Positions 51,848 through 62,665 of a stretch of DNA of 62,740 nucleotides are shown one piece after another. The translations under genes and the position numbers were made by a program. Location of the stretch: contig JBJKRF010000034.1 of the NCBI GenBank assembly GCA_046704785.1, forward strand, positions 1 through 62,740, written 5' to 3'. The number at the start of each line of letters is the position of its first letter. Position 1 is the stretch's first letter. Source of the DNA: JBJKRF01 sp046704785. Lineage in GTDB: Bacteria; Chloroflexota; Anaerolineae; Anaerolineales; Villigracilaceae. The notes under the pieces are model-generated. The model had not been told where the DNA came from. It searched no databases and saw only the letters and a list, made by a program, of their open reading frames with translations.

Positions 51848-53218
51848 ATGTCGGTTCCCCTTCCACCTCCTTTTCTGGAACGCATGCGACGTTTCCTCGG
51901 CGACGAATACCCCGCTTTTGTGGAAGCGTTGGAGGCGACGCCAAAATCGGGCCTGCGAGTCAACACGCTCAAACTCACCCCGCAGCGTTTTCAGGCCATT
52001 TTGCCGTTTCCGCTCGGAGAGCGGGTGCCGTGGTGCCCGTCGGCTTTTGTGCTGACGGGCGAAGAGCAGCCCGGCAAACATCCCTATCACCTGGCCGGAC
52101 TGTACTACCTGCAAGACCCCTCGGCCATGTCGCCGGCGGAGTTGCTGGCGCCGCAGCCGGGGGAGCGCGTGCTCGACCTGGCGGCTGCGCCGGGCGGCAA
52201 GAGCACCCACCTGGCCGCGCTGATGGACGGGCAGGGGCTGTTGGTCGCCAACGAGATCAAGACCAAACGCCTGGGGCACCTGGTCCAAAACGTGGAGCGT
52301 TGGGGGGCCGGGCACGTGGTCATCACCAACGAGACGCCCGAACGGTTGGCCGATCATTTCGGGGCTTTCTTCGACCGCGTGCTGGTGGACGCGCCCTGCT
52401 CCGGCGAAGGCATGTTCCGCAAAGACCCCGGCGCGCGCGCCGACTGGTCGCCGCAGATGGTGGCCGGCTGCGCCTTGCGCCAGAACAACATCCTGCGCGT
52501 GGCGGGCAAACTGGTGCGCCCCGGCGGATACCTGTTGTATTCCACCTGCACCTTCGCGCCCGAAGAGGACGAGGGTGTGATCGCGCAGTTCCTGGCAGAC
52601 TTCCCAGATTTCGACCTGGTGCGGCTGGCACCCTTCCCCGGCGCGATGCCGGGCCGGCCTGAATGGCTGTCGCTGGACGCCCGTTTGCAAAGGGCGCTGC
52701 GCCTGTTCCCGCATCGCATCGACGGCGAGGGGCACTTTGCCTGCCTGCTGCAGCGCCGTGACGGAGCGCACCAGGCGCGCGTGGGAGCCGGACGGCTGGC
52801 GCGTCCCTCCAACGCGGCAGTGGCACTGTGGCGCGCTTTCGCCGCAGAGACGTTGAATGTCGATTTGGCGGAAGATCGGCTGCGGGTGGTGGGAGAGCGC
52901 CTGTACCTGATTCCAGAGGAGGCCCCCGATTTCGGGCGTCTGCGCGTCACGCATGCGGGCGTCTGGTTGGGCTGGCTCAAGAAGGGGCGCTTCGAACCGG
53001 CCCATCCGCTGGCCTTCTTCCTGCGGCCCGGCCAGGCGCGGAAGCAGGTCGAGCTGGCCCCGGACTCGCCCGAACTGGCGGCGGCCCTGCGCGGCGAGAG
53101 CCTGCCGAGCCCGGCGCGCGGCTGGACGCCGGTGACGGTGGACGGTTGGCCTCTGGGGTGGGGCAAGGGTGTGCAGGGCACCTGGAAGAATCATTTCCCG
53201 CGTGGCTGGCTGCGCTAA
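51848..53218 (+). CDS. 16S rRNA (cytosine-C5) methyltransferase, RsmF/NSUN-type
   Basis: This 456-residue enzyme is an NOL1/NOP2/Sun-family m5C methyltransferase. The N-terminal RNA-binding part precedes VLDLAAAPGGKSTHLAAL (motif I) near residue 113. VDAPCSGEGMFRKDP is motif IV, and LLYSTCTFAPEEDEGVI is motif VI, giving the two catalytic Cys residues. The C-terminal domain from about residue 300 resembles that of RsmF, which contacts rRNA. It probably methylates a cytosine of 16S rRNA. The name RsmF is likely but the exact site is not provable here. Confidence 0.87.
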   Translation: MSVPLPPPFLERMRRFLGDEYPAFVEALEATPKSGLRVNTLKLTPQRFQAILPFPLGERVPWCPSAFVLTGEEQPGKHPYHLAGLYYLQDPSAMSPAELLAPQPGERVLDLAAAPGGKSTHLAALMDGQGLLVANEIKTKRLGHLVQNVERWGAGHVVITNETPERLADHFGAFFDRVLVDAPCSGEGMFRKDPGARADWSPQMVAGCALRQNNILRVAGKLVRPGGYLLYSTCTFAPEEDEGVIAQFLADFPDFDLVRLAPFPGAMPGRPEWLSLDARLQRALRLFPHRIDGEGHFACLLQRRDGAHQARVGAGRLARPSNAAVALWRAFAAETLNVDLAEDRLRVVGERLYLIPEEAPDFGRLRVTHAGVWLGWLKKGRFEPAHPLAFFLRPGQARKQVELAPDSPELAAALRGESLPSPARGWTPVTVDGWPLGWGKGVQGTWKNHFPRGWLR

Positions 53219-53387
53219 AAGGGGATTTTTCTTATCCCAAAGCAGCCGGAGGAAATTTCTCCGTCGCGGTCGTAAATTACGTTTTGGATTCGGCAGGAAG
53301 GCACAATTTGGTAATCGAGTTTCTGAAAAATTCGTAGTGGCATCTAATTTAAAAGTGCGCCTAATACTTAACAAAGTTAAATCTCAG

Positions 53388-53948
53388 ATGAGTGAATTCA
53401 TCTGGACCTTTAAGCACGGCGATAATATCATGTACAACTTCGAGATTCTTGCCGCCCTATACAAAGCAAGGAAAAACGTTACCAATGTCAATATCTTCAA
53501 TAAACCGATCACTATAACAATAGTATCGATTCTTGAAGCTTTGCTAATCGATTTCCTTGATCGTCTTCACATTGCTACGAATCATCTTCCAGCGAATTTA
53601 TCACACGAAACAGTTATTGAAATTAAGGCCGAAATTATAAAAGCAAGGAGGTCAACAAAAACTACAGACGGACGAATTTATTATCGACGCAAGATGTACA
53701 AATTCAGCGAGATCGTGGATATACTGGAGAAACATGAGCTATTCGGAATGAAGGGGACCGAAATTTATGGTCTTCTGAGATTGTTTGGAGATATGCGAAA
53801 CCGAGTACACATTGAAAACTATAATATGCTAGCAGCAGATGAATCTAACGTTTTCAGTTCACCCAGACTTGCATCACTGGAAAAAGTGTTAGAGCTTTTA
53901 TGGGCAAAGATGATCTCCGATTACAAGCGTCCTTGGAACCGAGCTTAG
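53388..53948 (+). CDS. Hypothetical protein in an AT-rich segment
   Basis: I do not recognise this 186-residue helical protein. It has RNRVH at residues 137-141, which resembles but does not fit the R-x4-6-H HEPN motif, as only three residues separate R137 and H141. The segment MSEFIWTFKHGDNIMYNFEILAALYKARKN begins the protein. The frame continues in the same phase upstream to 53169, but ATG 53388 is preferred because homology-like sequence begins there and the upstream part overlaps the RsmF end. GC content is much lower than that of its neighbours, so it is probably transferred. Confidence 0.55.
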   Translation: MSEFIWTFKHGDNIMYNFEILAALYKARKNVTNVNIFNKPITITIVSILEALLIDFLDRLHIATNHLPANLSHETVIEIKAEIIKARRSTKTTDGRIYYRRKMYKFSEIVDILEKHELFGMKGTEIYGLLRLFGDMRNRVHIENYNMLAADESNVFSSPRLASLEKVLELLWAKMISDYKRPWNRA

Positions 53949-54177
53949 TGATAATTGCGCCATACTATTTTTTCTTGTCATAAAAGCTGCCTAATTATGG
54001 GCGGCGGGGCAGGCACCGCGCTGCTCCACGCCGGGAGCATAGCGTCCATCCGAAAATCGCGGGGGATTCGAATCAATCCATTTTTGTCTTGACAATCAGA
54101 ATATTTGTTCTACAATAAAGCGCTAACGGAAATTGCAATCCGGCAATCGATTACGTTCTCCAGAAGGAGTTCATCTC
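53949..54177. other. Intergenic region before the dienelactone hydrolase gene
   Basis: The left part contains CGCGCTGCTCCACGCC-type GC sequence and no gene. The right part holds the promoter at 54089-54116 listed separately. A GATTCGAATC sequence near 54066-54075 looks like a tRNA T-arm fragment, but no cloverleaf could be made. Confidence 0.45.
54089..54116 (+). promoter_or_regulatory. Promoter of the dienelactone hydrolase gene
   Basis: TTGACA (54089-54094) and TACAAT (54111-54116) are 16 bases apart, which is a strong sigma-70-like promoter. Transcription would start near 54123 and leave a leader of about 55 bases before ATG 54178. Confidence 0.7.
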
Positions 54178-54828
54178 ATGGCCCATAAGCAACCGCAAGG
54201 TTTTCTCGCCGTCCCACCCACCGGCAAGGGGCCCGGCGTCTTGGTTCTGCACGCCTGGTGGGGCCTGAACGACAACCTCAAGGCTTTCTGCAAGCGGCTG
54301 GCCGAATCCGGTTTCGTAGCCTTCGCCCCGGACCTCTACCACGGAAAGATCGCAGACACCATCCCCGCTGCCGAAGCCCTCGCAAAAGCGCTTTTCCCCA
54401 ACCACCTTCAAGCCGAGGCCGAAATTGCGGAGGCGGTCGCGTTCCTCGATGAGCGTAGCGGCCATTCCGAGCGCGGACTCGCCGTGATCGGATTCTCTTT
54501 GGGCGCCTCGTATGCGCTGGATCTCGCCGCTGCCGACCCCGAACACATTCGCTCCGTCGTCGTCTTTTACGGCACCACCGGCGGCGACTTCAGCCAATCG
54601 AAAGCGGCCTACCTGGGTCACTTTGCCGAGGACGATGAGTTCGAGCCGCAGTCCGGCGTGGACGAGTTGGAGCAAACCTTGAAGCAGGCCGGTCGCCCGG
54701 TGACCTTCTACCGCTACAGCGGCACGGGACACTGGTTCTTCGAACCAGACCGCCCACAGGCCTACAACCCGCAGGCAGCCAGCCTGGCATGGGAGCGAAC
54801 CCTGGCCTTCCTGACGCAGACGAATTGA
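54178..54828 (+). CDS. Dienelactone hydrolase-family alpha/beta hydrolase
   Basis: This 216-residue alpha/beta hydrolase starts MAHKQPQGFLAVPPTGKGPGVLVLHAWWGLND. It has GFSLGASYALDLA with Ser at the nucleophile position, where classical dienelactone hydrolase has Cys, FAEDDEF with the acid, and GTGHWFFEPDRPQAY with the His. It may cleave lactone or ester bonds of metabolites or of aromatic intermediates. ATG 54178 has AGAAGGAG upstream and is preferred over ATG 54133. Confidence 0.85.
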   Translation: MAHKQPQGFLAVPPTGKGPGVLVLHAWWGLNDNLKAFCKRLAESGFVAFAPDLYHGKIADTIPAAEALAKALFPNHLQAEAEIAEAVAFLDERSGHSERGLAVIGFSLGASYALDLAAADPEHIRSVVVFYGTTGGDFSQSKAAYLGHFAEDDEFEPQSGVDELEQTLKQAGRPVTFYRYSGTGHWFFEPDRPQAYNPQAASLAWERTLAFLTQTN

Positions 54829-54865
54829 CGGGGCGTCTCAAAGAGACTCGGCCACCCAACCCGTC

Positions 54866-55381
54866 CTATTCGGGCGCGGCTTCCGTCAGGGCCGGCTCCT
54901 CACGTTGGAAGAGTCCGAAGATGAAGGCGCCCAACCCGGCGCAACCGACATAGGTACACAGCAGAAACCAGCCCACGAACGGCACCGAGCAGGCCCCGCA
55001 CAACAGCAGCGTGCCCCACAACGTCCGCCGCCAGGTGCTTTGCTCTGCTGCCAGTCGCTCGCCGATCAGGCTGACCGCCCCGGCCAATCCGAAGCTGAGA
55101 GCCACCAACAAAGCCGCGCAGATCAAGAGAGCCGGCACCGCCAGCACCGCCTTGAGCGGGCCCTCCACCCTGCCTGACAGGGCAAACAAAGCCAGCGCAA
55201 TCGCGCAGAAAAACAACATATTGACCAGGCCGATGCCGAACGAACGCGCCGGCAGCAGGTCGATGAGCCTTTGTGTCTTCGCCACACGCTTTGGAAAGAG
55301 CGTAACCAGCACCAGGAAGAACGGCACCAGCAAAATGCCGAGCACCAACACAACGATCACAACACGGGGAATTGCATTCAT
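54866..55381 (-). CDS. Small membrane protein, third gene of the ECF sigma operon
   Basis: This 171-residue protein has four hydrophobic segments and no recognisable domain. It begins MNAIPRVVIVVLVLGILLVPFFLVLVTLFPKRVAKTQRL. The ATG overlaps the stop of the anti-sigma gene by four bases (ATGA), so it is coupled to that gene and probably acts in the same envelope stress circuit. The open frame upstream to 55570 is not supported. Confidence 0.75.
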   Translation of the reverse strand: MNAIPRVVIVVLVLGILLVPFFLVLVTLFPKRVAKTQRLIDLLPARSFGIGLVNMLFFCAIALALFALSGRVEGPLKAVLAVPALLICAALLVALSFGLAGAVSLIGERLAAEQSTWRRTLWGTLLLCGACSVPFVGWFLLCTYVGCAGLGAFIFGLFQREEPALTEAAPE

Positions 55382-55947
55382 GGATGCCTCCGTCGAAGAG
55401 AATGGGTGGGAGCCCGCAGCAAAACGCCGTTCCCCACCAACCATAACAAAGTAACGCCAGCCAATATCAAACCGGCCAACAAGCCCGACACATCCAGCGA
55501 CAGCGGGAACTGCCAGGATGGCGGCGAAACCGTCGTCCACTGCGTAACCGTCTGCGCCCAGGCCGTCCACTGCGCGGCCAGACGGGCCAGCAGCTCCGCC
55601 GTGGAGGGCAACTGCGCCGACGGCACAGCGGGAAGGAGCCCTGCGACCAGCGGCCAGGCAGCCACCAGCCCACCGACCAGCACCAGGGCCTGAACGAGCA
55701 ACGTCCAGTGCACGGCGCGCGGCAGGCGCGGGCTGCCCGTCAGCCTGTCGACCACTTCACCAGAAAGGTCCCGCCCGAGGGGTTGTTCCGGCAGGGCGGC
55801 CAGGTCGGCAAACAGCGCGCGCAAACCGTCCAGCCGGGCAGCGCACTCGGGGCAGGCGGCCAAGTGCCCTGCGACGGCGCGGCGCGGCGCCGGAGAAAGC
55901 ATTTCATCGAGATACTCGTTCAACAAATCGTCAGAAAGATGGGTCAT
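55378..55947 (-). CDS. Anti-sigma factor with zinc-binding ZAS motif
   Basis: This 189-residue protein has a ZAS motif H-x3-C-x2-C: HLAACPEC with H28, C32 and C35. It then has two membrane segments, AVHWTLLVQALVLVGGLVAAWPLVAGLL near 100-125 and LSGLLAGLILAGVTLLWLVGNGVLL near 155-180. It should bind the ECF sigma factor encoded upstream and release it on an envelope or redox signal. The sigma and anti-sigma genes overlap by 17 bases. Confidence 0.88.
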   Translation of the reverse strand: MTHLSDDLLNEYLDEMLSPAPRRAVAGHLAACPECAARLDGLRALFADLAALPEQPLGRDLSGEVVDRLTGSPRLPRAVHWTLLVQALVLVGGLVAAWPLVAGLLPAVPSAQLPSTAELLARLAAQWTAWAQTVTQWTTVSPPSWQFPLSLDVSGLLAGLILAGVTLLWLVGNGVLLRAPTHSLRRRHP

Positions 55948-56488
55948 GTTTTAGCTTCTCTGCCAATAGTCGGCGCGCCCGAAACAGGTCGCTCTTGACA
56001 TCGCTGAGCGGAATACCAAGCGTGTGGGCGATCTCGTCGTAGCGCAGCGCCTGGAAATGACGCAACTCGATCACCACGCGGTAACGAGGCGGCAGTCCGG
56101 CCAACACGCTGCGCAGGCGCACGGCGCGCTCGCGCCTTTCATAGGCAAGCTCCGGCCCGGGCTGCGAAAACGCCCCGGCGCGTTCATCGCGCTCCTCGTC
56201 CAGGGGCAAACCGGGGAGTGGCAGCGCCGCGAGACGGTTGAAACACAGGTTGGCCGCCACGCGCCGCATCCAGGGAGAAAAAGCACGCTCCGGGTCGAAG
56301 GTACCCAGCCGCGCGTAGGCCCGCAGGAAGGCTTCTTGTGTCATGTCCTCGGCCTCGCGGCGTTCCCCAATCAGGCGGTAGCAGACGTTAAAGACCGTGT
56401 TCTGGTAGCGCCGGACGAGTTCGCCAAAGGCCTGTGCATCGCCGCGACGGGCACGCAGAATCAAGTCGCGGTCGCTGGGATCATCCAT
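55931..56488 (-). CDS. ECF-type RNA polymerase sigma factor
   Basis: This 185-residue ECF sigma factor has region 2 with FGELVRRYQNTVFNVCYRLIGERREAEDMTQEAFLRAYARL at about residues 22-62. Region 4 has LPPRYRVVIELRHFQALRYDEIAHTLGIPLSDVKSDLFRARRLLAEKL at 130-176. Its anti-sigma and a membrane protein are encoded downstream. The gene is divergent from a CAP-domain lipoprotein gene, with 72 bases between, and that lipoprotein may be one of its targets. Confidence 0.92.
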   Translation of the reverse strand: MDDPSDRDLILRARRGDAQAFGELVRRYQNTVFNVCYRLIGERREAEDMTQEAFLRAYARLGTFDPERAFSPWMRRVAANLCFNRLAALPLPGLPLDEERDERAGAFSQPGPELAYERRERAVRLRSVLAGLPPRYRVVIELRHFQALRYDEIAHTLGIPLSDVKSDLFRARRLLAEKLKHDPSF

Positions 56489-56560
56489 ATCTAAAAGATT
56501 ATACAGTTCGCCTGGCCGGAATGTTGCAGCGAATCGGGAGGCCTGTGATATGATTGCGTC

Positions 56561-57580
56561 ATGCGCCCCTTCGTTTTGCGGGCCTGTGGACTGTGCGTCC
56601 TGGCGCTGCTGCTTGCTTCAGCCTGCGTTCCGACCTCCAGCCCGACAGCTTTCTCCCCTTCGCCGACAACCGTTTCGACAGCGACTCCCAGCCCGACGCC
56701 GCAAGCCTCATCTACACCGCAGGCCACCGTTGCCCCGACGAACCCGCCAAACTGCACAAACGCGGCGTTGTTGCTGCAAGAGACCGTCCCCGACGACAGC
56801 AGCGAACCGGCGGGCGCATCCTTCACCAAGACCTGGGACTTGAAGAATACCGGCACCTGCGCCTGGAACGCGAACTACGACCTGATCTTCGTCAGCGGCG
56901 ATAAGATGAAAACGCCCGATTCAACGCCCCTGAAAGAGACGCTGCCGGGCAGCACGCTGAACATTTCTGTCGGGTTGGTGGCGCCCGTCGGGAACGGACG
57001 CTTTACCGGGGTGTACGAACTGCGCGCGCCGTCGGGGCAGGCCATCCCGGTGGGGTTGCTGAAAAGCGTGTGGGTCAAGATCATCGTCGGGACGCTGGTC
57101 ATCGTCCAACCCACCAGCACAGCAACGGCCCCGGTGGCAGCGGGCAGCGCGCCGACCTCGCCGCCGTCCAAACACTGCAAGGCGCTGCCAAACGCCGGCT
57201 ACGCGGCGCAGGTGATCGCTCTGATCAACGGCGCACGCCAGAAGGCCGGGCTGCCGACTCTGACCGGCAATGCCCAGTTGACGGCCGCGGCCCAGGGCCA
57301 CAGCGACGATATGGCCTGCAACAACTTCCTGAGCCACACCGGCTCGAACGGTTCGTCTATCTATGACCGCATCACCACGGCGGGTTACGCGCCTTCCTAT
57401 TGGGAGGAAATCATTTACGCTGGCGGCGGGCCGCAAGATGCTTTCAACTGGTGGATGAACGACAAGGTGCATCACGACGCCATCCTGGACCCCAAGAACA
57501 GCGAGGTGGGCGCGGCATATACTTTCGTGGCCGGCAGCGCCTACGGGGGCTATTTCACCGTCGATTTCGGCAGCCAATAG
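56561..57580 (+). CDS. Lipoprotein with Nbr1-like FW domain and CAP domain
   Basis: This 339-residue protein starts with a signal peptide and lipobox ending at Cys22 (LLLASAC). A Ser/Thr/Pro-rich linker (about 23-62) is followed by an Nbr1/FW-like Ig domain (about 65-178) with FTKTWDLKNTGTCAWNANYDLIFVSGDKM and VYELRAPSG. A second linker leads to a CAP/SCP domain (about 210-339) with NGARQKAGLPTLTGNAQLTAAAQGHSDDM and FLSHTGSNGSSIYDRI. It should sit on the outside of the membrane. The function of the CAP part is unknown. It faces away from the ECF sigma operon. Confidence 0.88.
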   Translation: MRPFVLRACGLCVLALLLASACVPTSSPTAFSPSPTTVSTATPSPTPQASSTPQATVAPTNPPNCTNAALLLQETVPDDSSEPAGASFTKTWDLKNTGTCAWNANYDLIFVSGDKMKTPDSTPLKETLPGSTLNISVGLVAPVGNGRFTGVYELRAPSGQAIPVGLLKSVWVKIIVGTLVIVQPTSTATAPVAAGSAPTSPPSKHCKALPNAGYAAQVIALINGARQKAGLPTLTGNAQLTAAAQGHSDDMACNNFLSHTGSNGSSIYDRITTAGYAPSYWEEIIYAGGGPQDAFNWWMNDKVHHDAILDPKNSEVGAAYTFVAGSAYGGYFTVDFGSQ

Positions 57581-57623
57581 GGAATTTGACTCCGGCTCCT
57601 GGCGTCGTTCCTAAAAGTGGCGT

Positions 57624-57715
57624 GTCATTGCGAGCCCGACTTTTCAGTTGGGCGAAGCAATCTCATAGCAGGCCAGGAGACCGCCGCGTCGCTGAAGAAC
57701 GCTCCTCGCGGTGAC
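57624..57715. repeat. REP-like palindromic repeat, copy 2, upstream of the valS leader
   Basis: This 92-base copy starts GTCATTGCGAG and ends CTCGCGGTGAC. It shares CGAAGCAATCTC and GTCGCTGAAGAACGCTC-like blocks with copy 1 (5681-5766). It lies 21 bases before the -35 box of the valS promoter. Its ends form a long imperfect stem, and it may act as a transcription terminator for the CAP lipoprotein gene. Confidence 0.85.
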
Positions 57716-57736
57716 AATTCATGTTTAAAAAACGCC

Positions 57737-57764
57737 TTGACGCCTCCTGCCGGGGTGCTATAAT
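57737..57764 (+). promoter_or_regulatory. Promoter of valS
   Basis: TTGACG (57737-57742) and TATAAT (57759-57764) are 16 bases apart. Transcription would start near 57771, just at the beginning of the T-box stem I. This is the only strong promoter pair in the neighbourhood. Confidence 0.75.
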
Positions 57765-57770
57765 CAAGGA

Positions 57771-58040
57771 AGTTCCGGGAGGAGTAAGCAGTTGGCGCGC
57801 TGATAGAGACGGACGGGCCGTTGGCTGAAAGCCCTCCACAGTCACTCACTGCCGAACGTCGCCCGGAGAACTGACGAAGAAATCCAAGGTTCAGTGGAAA
57901 GTAGAACGTCACGGGAGCGCCTGTTATCGCGCAGGCCGGTGGTTGCCGGTCACAGAGTGCGCCGGATGTCCGGCGAATCGAGGTGGTACCGCGGAAGGAA
58001 TTGCGCCTTTCGTCCTCCTGGGACGAGGGCGTTTTTGTTT
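57771..58040 (+). promoter_or_regulatory. T-box leader of valS
   Basis: The leader has the T-box sequence AGGTGGTACCGCGG (57981-57994), which pairs with the tRNA acceptor end. The variable base is U, matching the A73 of tRNA-Val. In stem I, CCGGG pairs with CCCGG and GCAGT with ACTGC. The internal loop between them holds AGTA on one side and GAACGTC on the other, giving the specifier GTC (57858-57860), a Val codon. A rho-independent terminator follows at 58004-58040. Uncharged tRNA-Val should stabilise an antiterminator and allow valS transcription. Confidence 0.92.
58004..58040 (+). terminator. Regulated terminator of the valS T-box
   Basis: CGCCTTTCGTCC (58004-58015) pairs with GGACGAGGGCG (58021-58031), with a TCCTG loop. 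GTTTTTGTTTT follows. The stem overlaps the region that follows the T-box, as expected for the mutually exclusive terminator. Confidence 0.9.
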
Positions 58041-58095
58041 TCCAATTTGCTTCGCCCCGCTGATTTTCAGAGAGCCATTTTTTATAGGAGCCAGA

Positions 58096-60828
<2,733 letters not shown>

Positions 60829-60833
60829 CAGAC

Positions 60834-60864
60834 GGGGGTGCCCGGCAAGGCACCCCCCATTTTT
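60834..60864 (+). terminator. Rho-independent terminator after valS
   Basis: GGGGGTGCC (60834-60842) pairs with GGCACCCCC (60849-60857) around CGGCAA. CATTTTTC follows. It is a strong hairpin with a T run. Confidence 0.88.
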
Positions 60865-61004
60865 CTCCCTTCCCAAGTCAATTTATCGTTGTATACTTAA
60901 AGTTGGCAGGCTCTCTGAGATATCAAAAGACAACTGCTCGTATCGTCGTTGGGCTTCATTAAAAAAGAAAAAGTTCATAGGAAGACCTGGTTGGGGATAA
61001 CCCT

Positions 61005-62417
61005 ATGTGGCAAGCCATCGTCAATTCACCAGACAGCGAGACCAGATCAATTGAGTTGAAAACCGGCAAGCTCAAAGTCGGTCGTGCCTCGTCGAACGAC
61101 ATCGTCATCGACGATAGTTCTGCGTCGCGAAACCACGCCGAATTCGAGCTTAATACGGCCCAAGACCTGCTCACCATCACCGACCTGAACAGCACCAACG
61201 GCACCTACGTCAACCGCCAGCGCATCGAGGGGCTCTGCCAGCTCAGCCCGAACGACATCATCCGCATCGGGCAGGTAACCATTTTCGTGAACCAGATCGT
61301 CGACGGGGTGCCCACCCAGGTTGTCATGGGGACGCATCGCTTCACCCGTGAACTCCTGCTGGAATCGCTCGACGAACACGCCGTTCTACTCTTCGAGGTC
61401 TCGCGCAAGCTGAATACGGTGCTGGATGTAGGCACAGCGCTGAAAGAAGTGACCGAAATGTTGAAGCGCACCATGTTGGTGGAGCGCTGCGAAATCCTGC
61501 TCGCCAAGCAACTCAAAGACATGTCAACGCAAGACTTCGAACACCCGCTGGCCAAAGCGGCCATCGAGAACCACTCCGCCGAGGTCTCGCCGACCGACAT
61601 GTTCGTGCCCATCCTGGCGGGGGAAGAAGTGTTGGGCCTGATGTGCCTGTACAAATTCCGGCCGGGAACGCGCCCTTTCAACCGTCGCGACCTGCAACTG
61701 GCGATTGCGATCAGCCACCAGGCCTCGCTGACGCTACAGCGTATGAGTCTGCTGCGCAAAGTGCGCAACGAAGAGCAGGTACACCGGCTGTTGATGCGCT
61801 TCGTCTCTCCCATGGAAGCAGAATACATCTTGAAAGACTATCTCAAGACCGGCAAACTACCCGGCTTGAGCGTCCAGCGCCTGACGGTCATGTTTGCCGA
61901 CATCGCCGACTCCACCCGCATGGCGGAATTGATGGGCCCGATACGCTTCGCTAACATCCTGGGGCACTTCTACCGCGAGGCCACCGAGATTTTCTTCCAG
62001 CACGGCGGCATCGTCAAATACCTGGGGGACGGCATCCTGGCGGTATTCACCGACCATGGGAAAGACGACGGCTTGCACATGGAGGAGCGCGCCGTGCTGG
62101 CTGCGCAGGATTTGCGCACGCGCATCAACCGCACCGGCTCGCTGGTGCCGGAAGAACGCATCGTCGTCGGCCTGACCATCAATACCGGCGAGGCAGTGGC
62201 TGGCTACGTAGGCACGAAGGAACGCACCGAGTTCGTGGTACTGGGCGATACCGTTAACGTGGCCTACCGTATGCAGGATTACGCCCGTCCATACAGAATC
62301 ATCGTTGGGCCGGCCACGGTAGCCGCCATCGCGGGCAAATATCACTTCCATCGCGTGGGCGCCGTCAGCCTGCGAGGCCGCGAACAGACCATCCAGGCTT
62401 ACGAAGTGCTCCCCTGA
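61005..62417 (+). CDS. FHA-GAF-class III nucleotide cyclase
   Basis: This 470-residue protein has an N-terminal FHA domain at about 1-100 (LKVGRASSNDIVIDDSSASRNHAEFEL ... LNSTNGTYVN), then a GAF-like domain at about 115-255, then a class III cyclase domain at 285-470. The cyclase has the metal Asp in MFADIADSTRMAE, KYLGDG with the purine-binding Lys, and LGDTVNVAYRM with the transition-state Asn and Arg. At the second purine-binding position, usually Asp or Thr, there is a Val (EFVVLGDT). cAMP production regulated by phosphopeptide and small-ligand binding is likely. The change may alter activity or substrate. Confidence 0.9.
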   Translation: MWQAIVNSPDSETRSIELKTGKLKVGRASSNDIVIDDSSASRNHAEFELNTAQDLLTITDLNSTNGTYVNRQRIEGLCQLSPNDIIRIGQVTIFVNQIVDGVPTQVVMGTHRFTRELLLESLDEHAVLLFEVSRKLNTVLDVGTALKEVTEMLKRTMLVERCEILLAKQLKDMSTQDFEHPLAKAAIENHSAEVSPTDMFVPILAGEEVLGLMCLYKFRPGTRPFNRRDLQLAIAISHQASLTLQRMSLLRKVRNEEQVHRLLMRFVSPMEAEYILKDYLKTGKLPGLSVQRLTVMFADIADSTRMAELMGPIRFANILGHFYREATEIFFQHGGIVKYLGDGILAVFTDHGKDDGLHMEERAVLAAQDLRTRINRTGSLVPEERIVVGLTINTGEAVAGYVGTKERTEFVVLGDTVNVAYRMQDYARPYRIIVGPATVAAIAGKYHFHRVGAVSLRGREQTIQAYEVLP

Positions 62418-62440
62418 TCTTTTATCGACTTCAAGGATCG

Positions 62441-62471
62441 AAGCGGCGCGCCTGTCCATGATGCGCCGCTT
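62441..62471 (+). terminator. Terminator after the cyclase gene
   Basis: AAGCGGCGCG (62441-62450) pairs with TGCGCCGCTT (62462-62471). GTGTTTT follows, a weak T run. The hairpin is strong and separates the cyclase gene from the TIR fragment. Confidence 0.75.
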
Positions 62472-62518
62472 GTGTTTTGGCTGTATAATTTTTGTATCCT
62501 TCTTTATGGGGAATTCCA

Positions 62519-62665
62519 ATGCCCAATGATGCCAAACGCCCGCTGAAAGTTTTCCTCTGCCACGCCCATGATAACAAAGCACAGGCAGCGATCCACATAA
62601 ATCGCCGCCGCACAGTATCTACTCACACCCGCAAGGGAAGTGAGGGAGTTCCGAACAGATTTTGA
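62519..62665 (+). pseudogene. TIR-domain gene fragment, broken after about 24 residues
   Basis: The frame begins at ATG 62519 with MPNDAKRPLKVFLCHAHDNK, the first strand and box 1 of a TIR domain (KVFLCHA-x-x-x-K). After about residue 24 it turns into unrelated sequence and stops at 62663-62665, giving about 48 codons. TATAAT lies about 37 bases upstream. The gene could be an N-terminal remnant truncated by an insertion or rearrangement, or a join in the assembly. TIR proteins of this kind often act in NAD-consuming defence systems. Confidence 0.7.

Noticed and set aside
54061..54085. A tRNA-like T-arm (GATTCGAATC)
   Set aside because: The stem around it does not pair in either direction, and no D or anticodon arm could be built.
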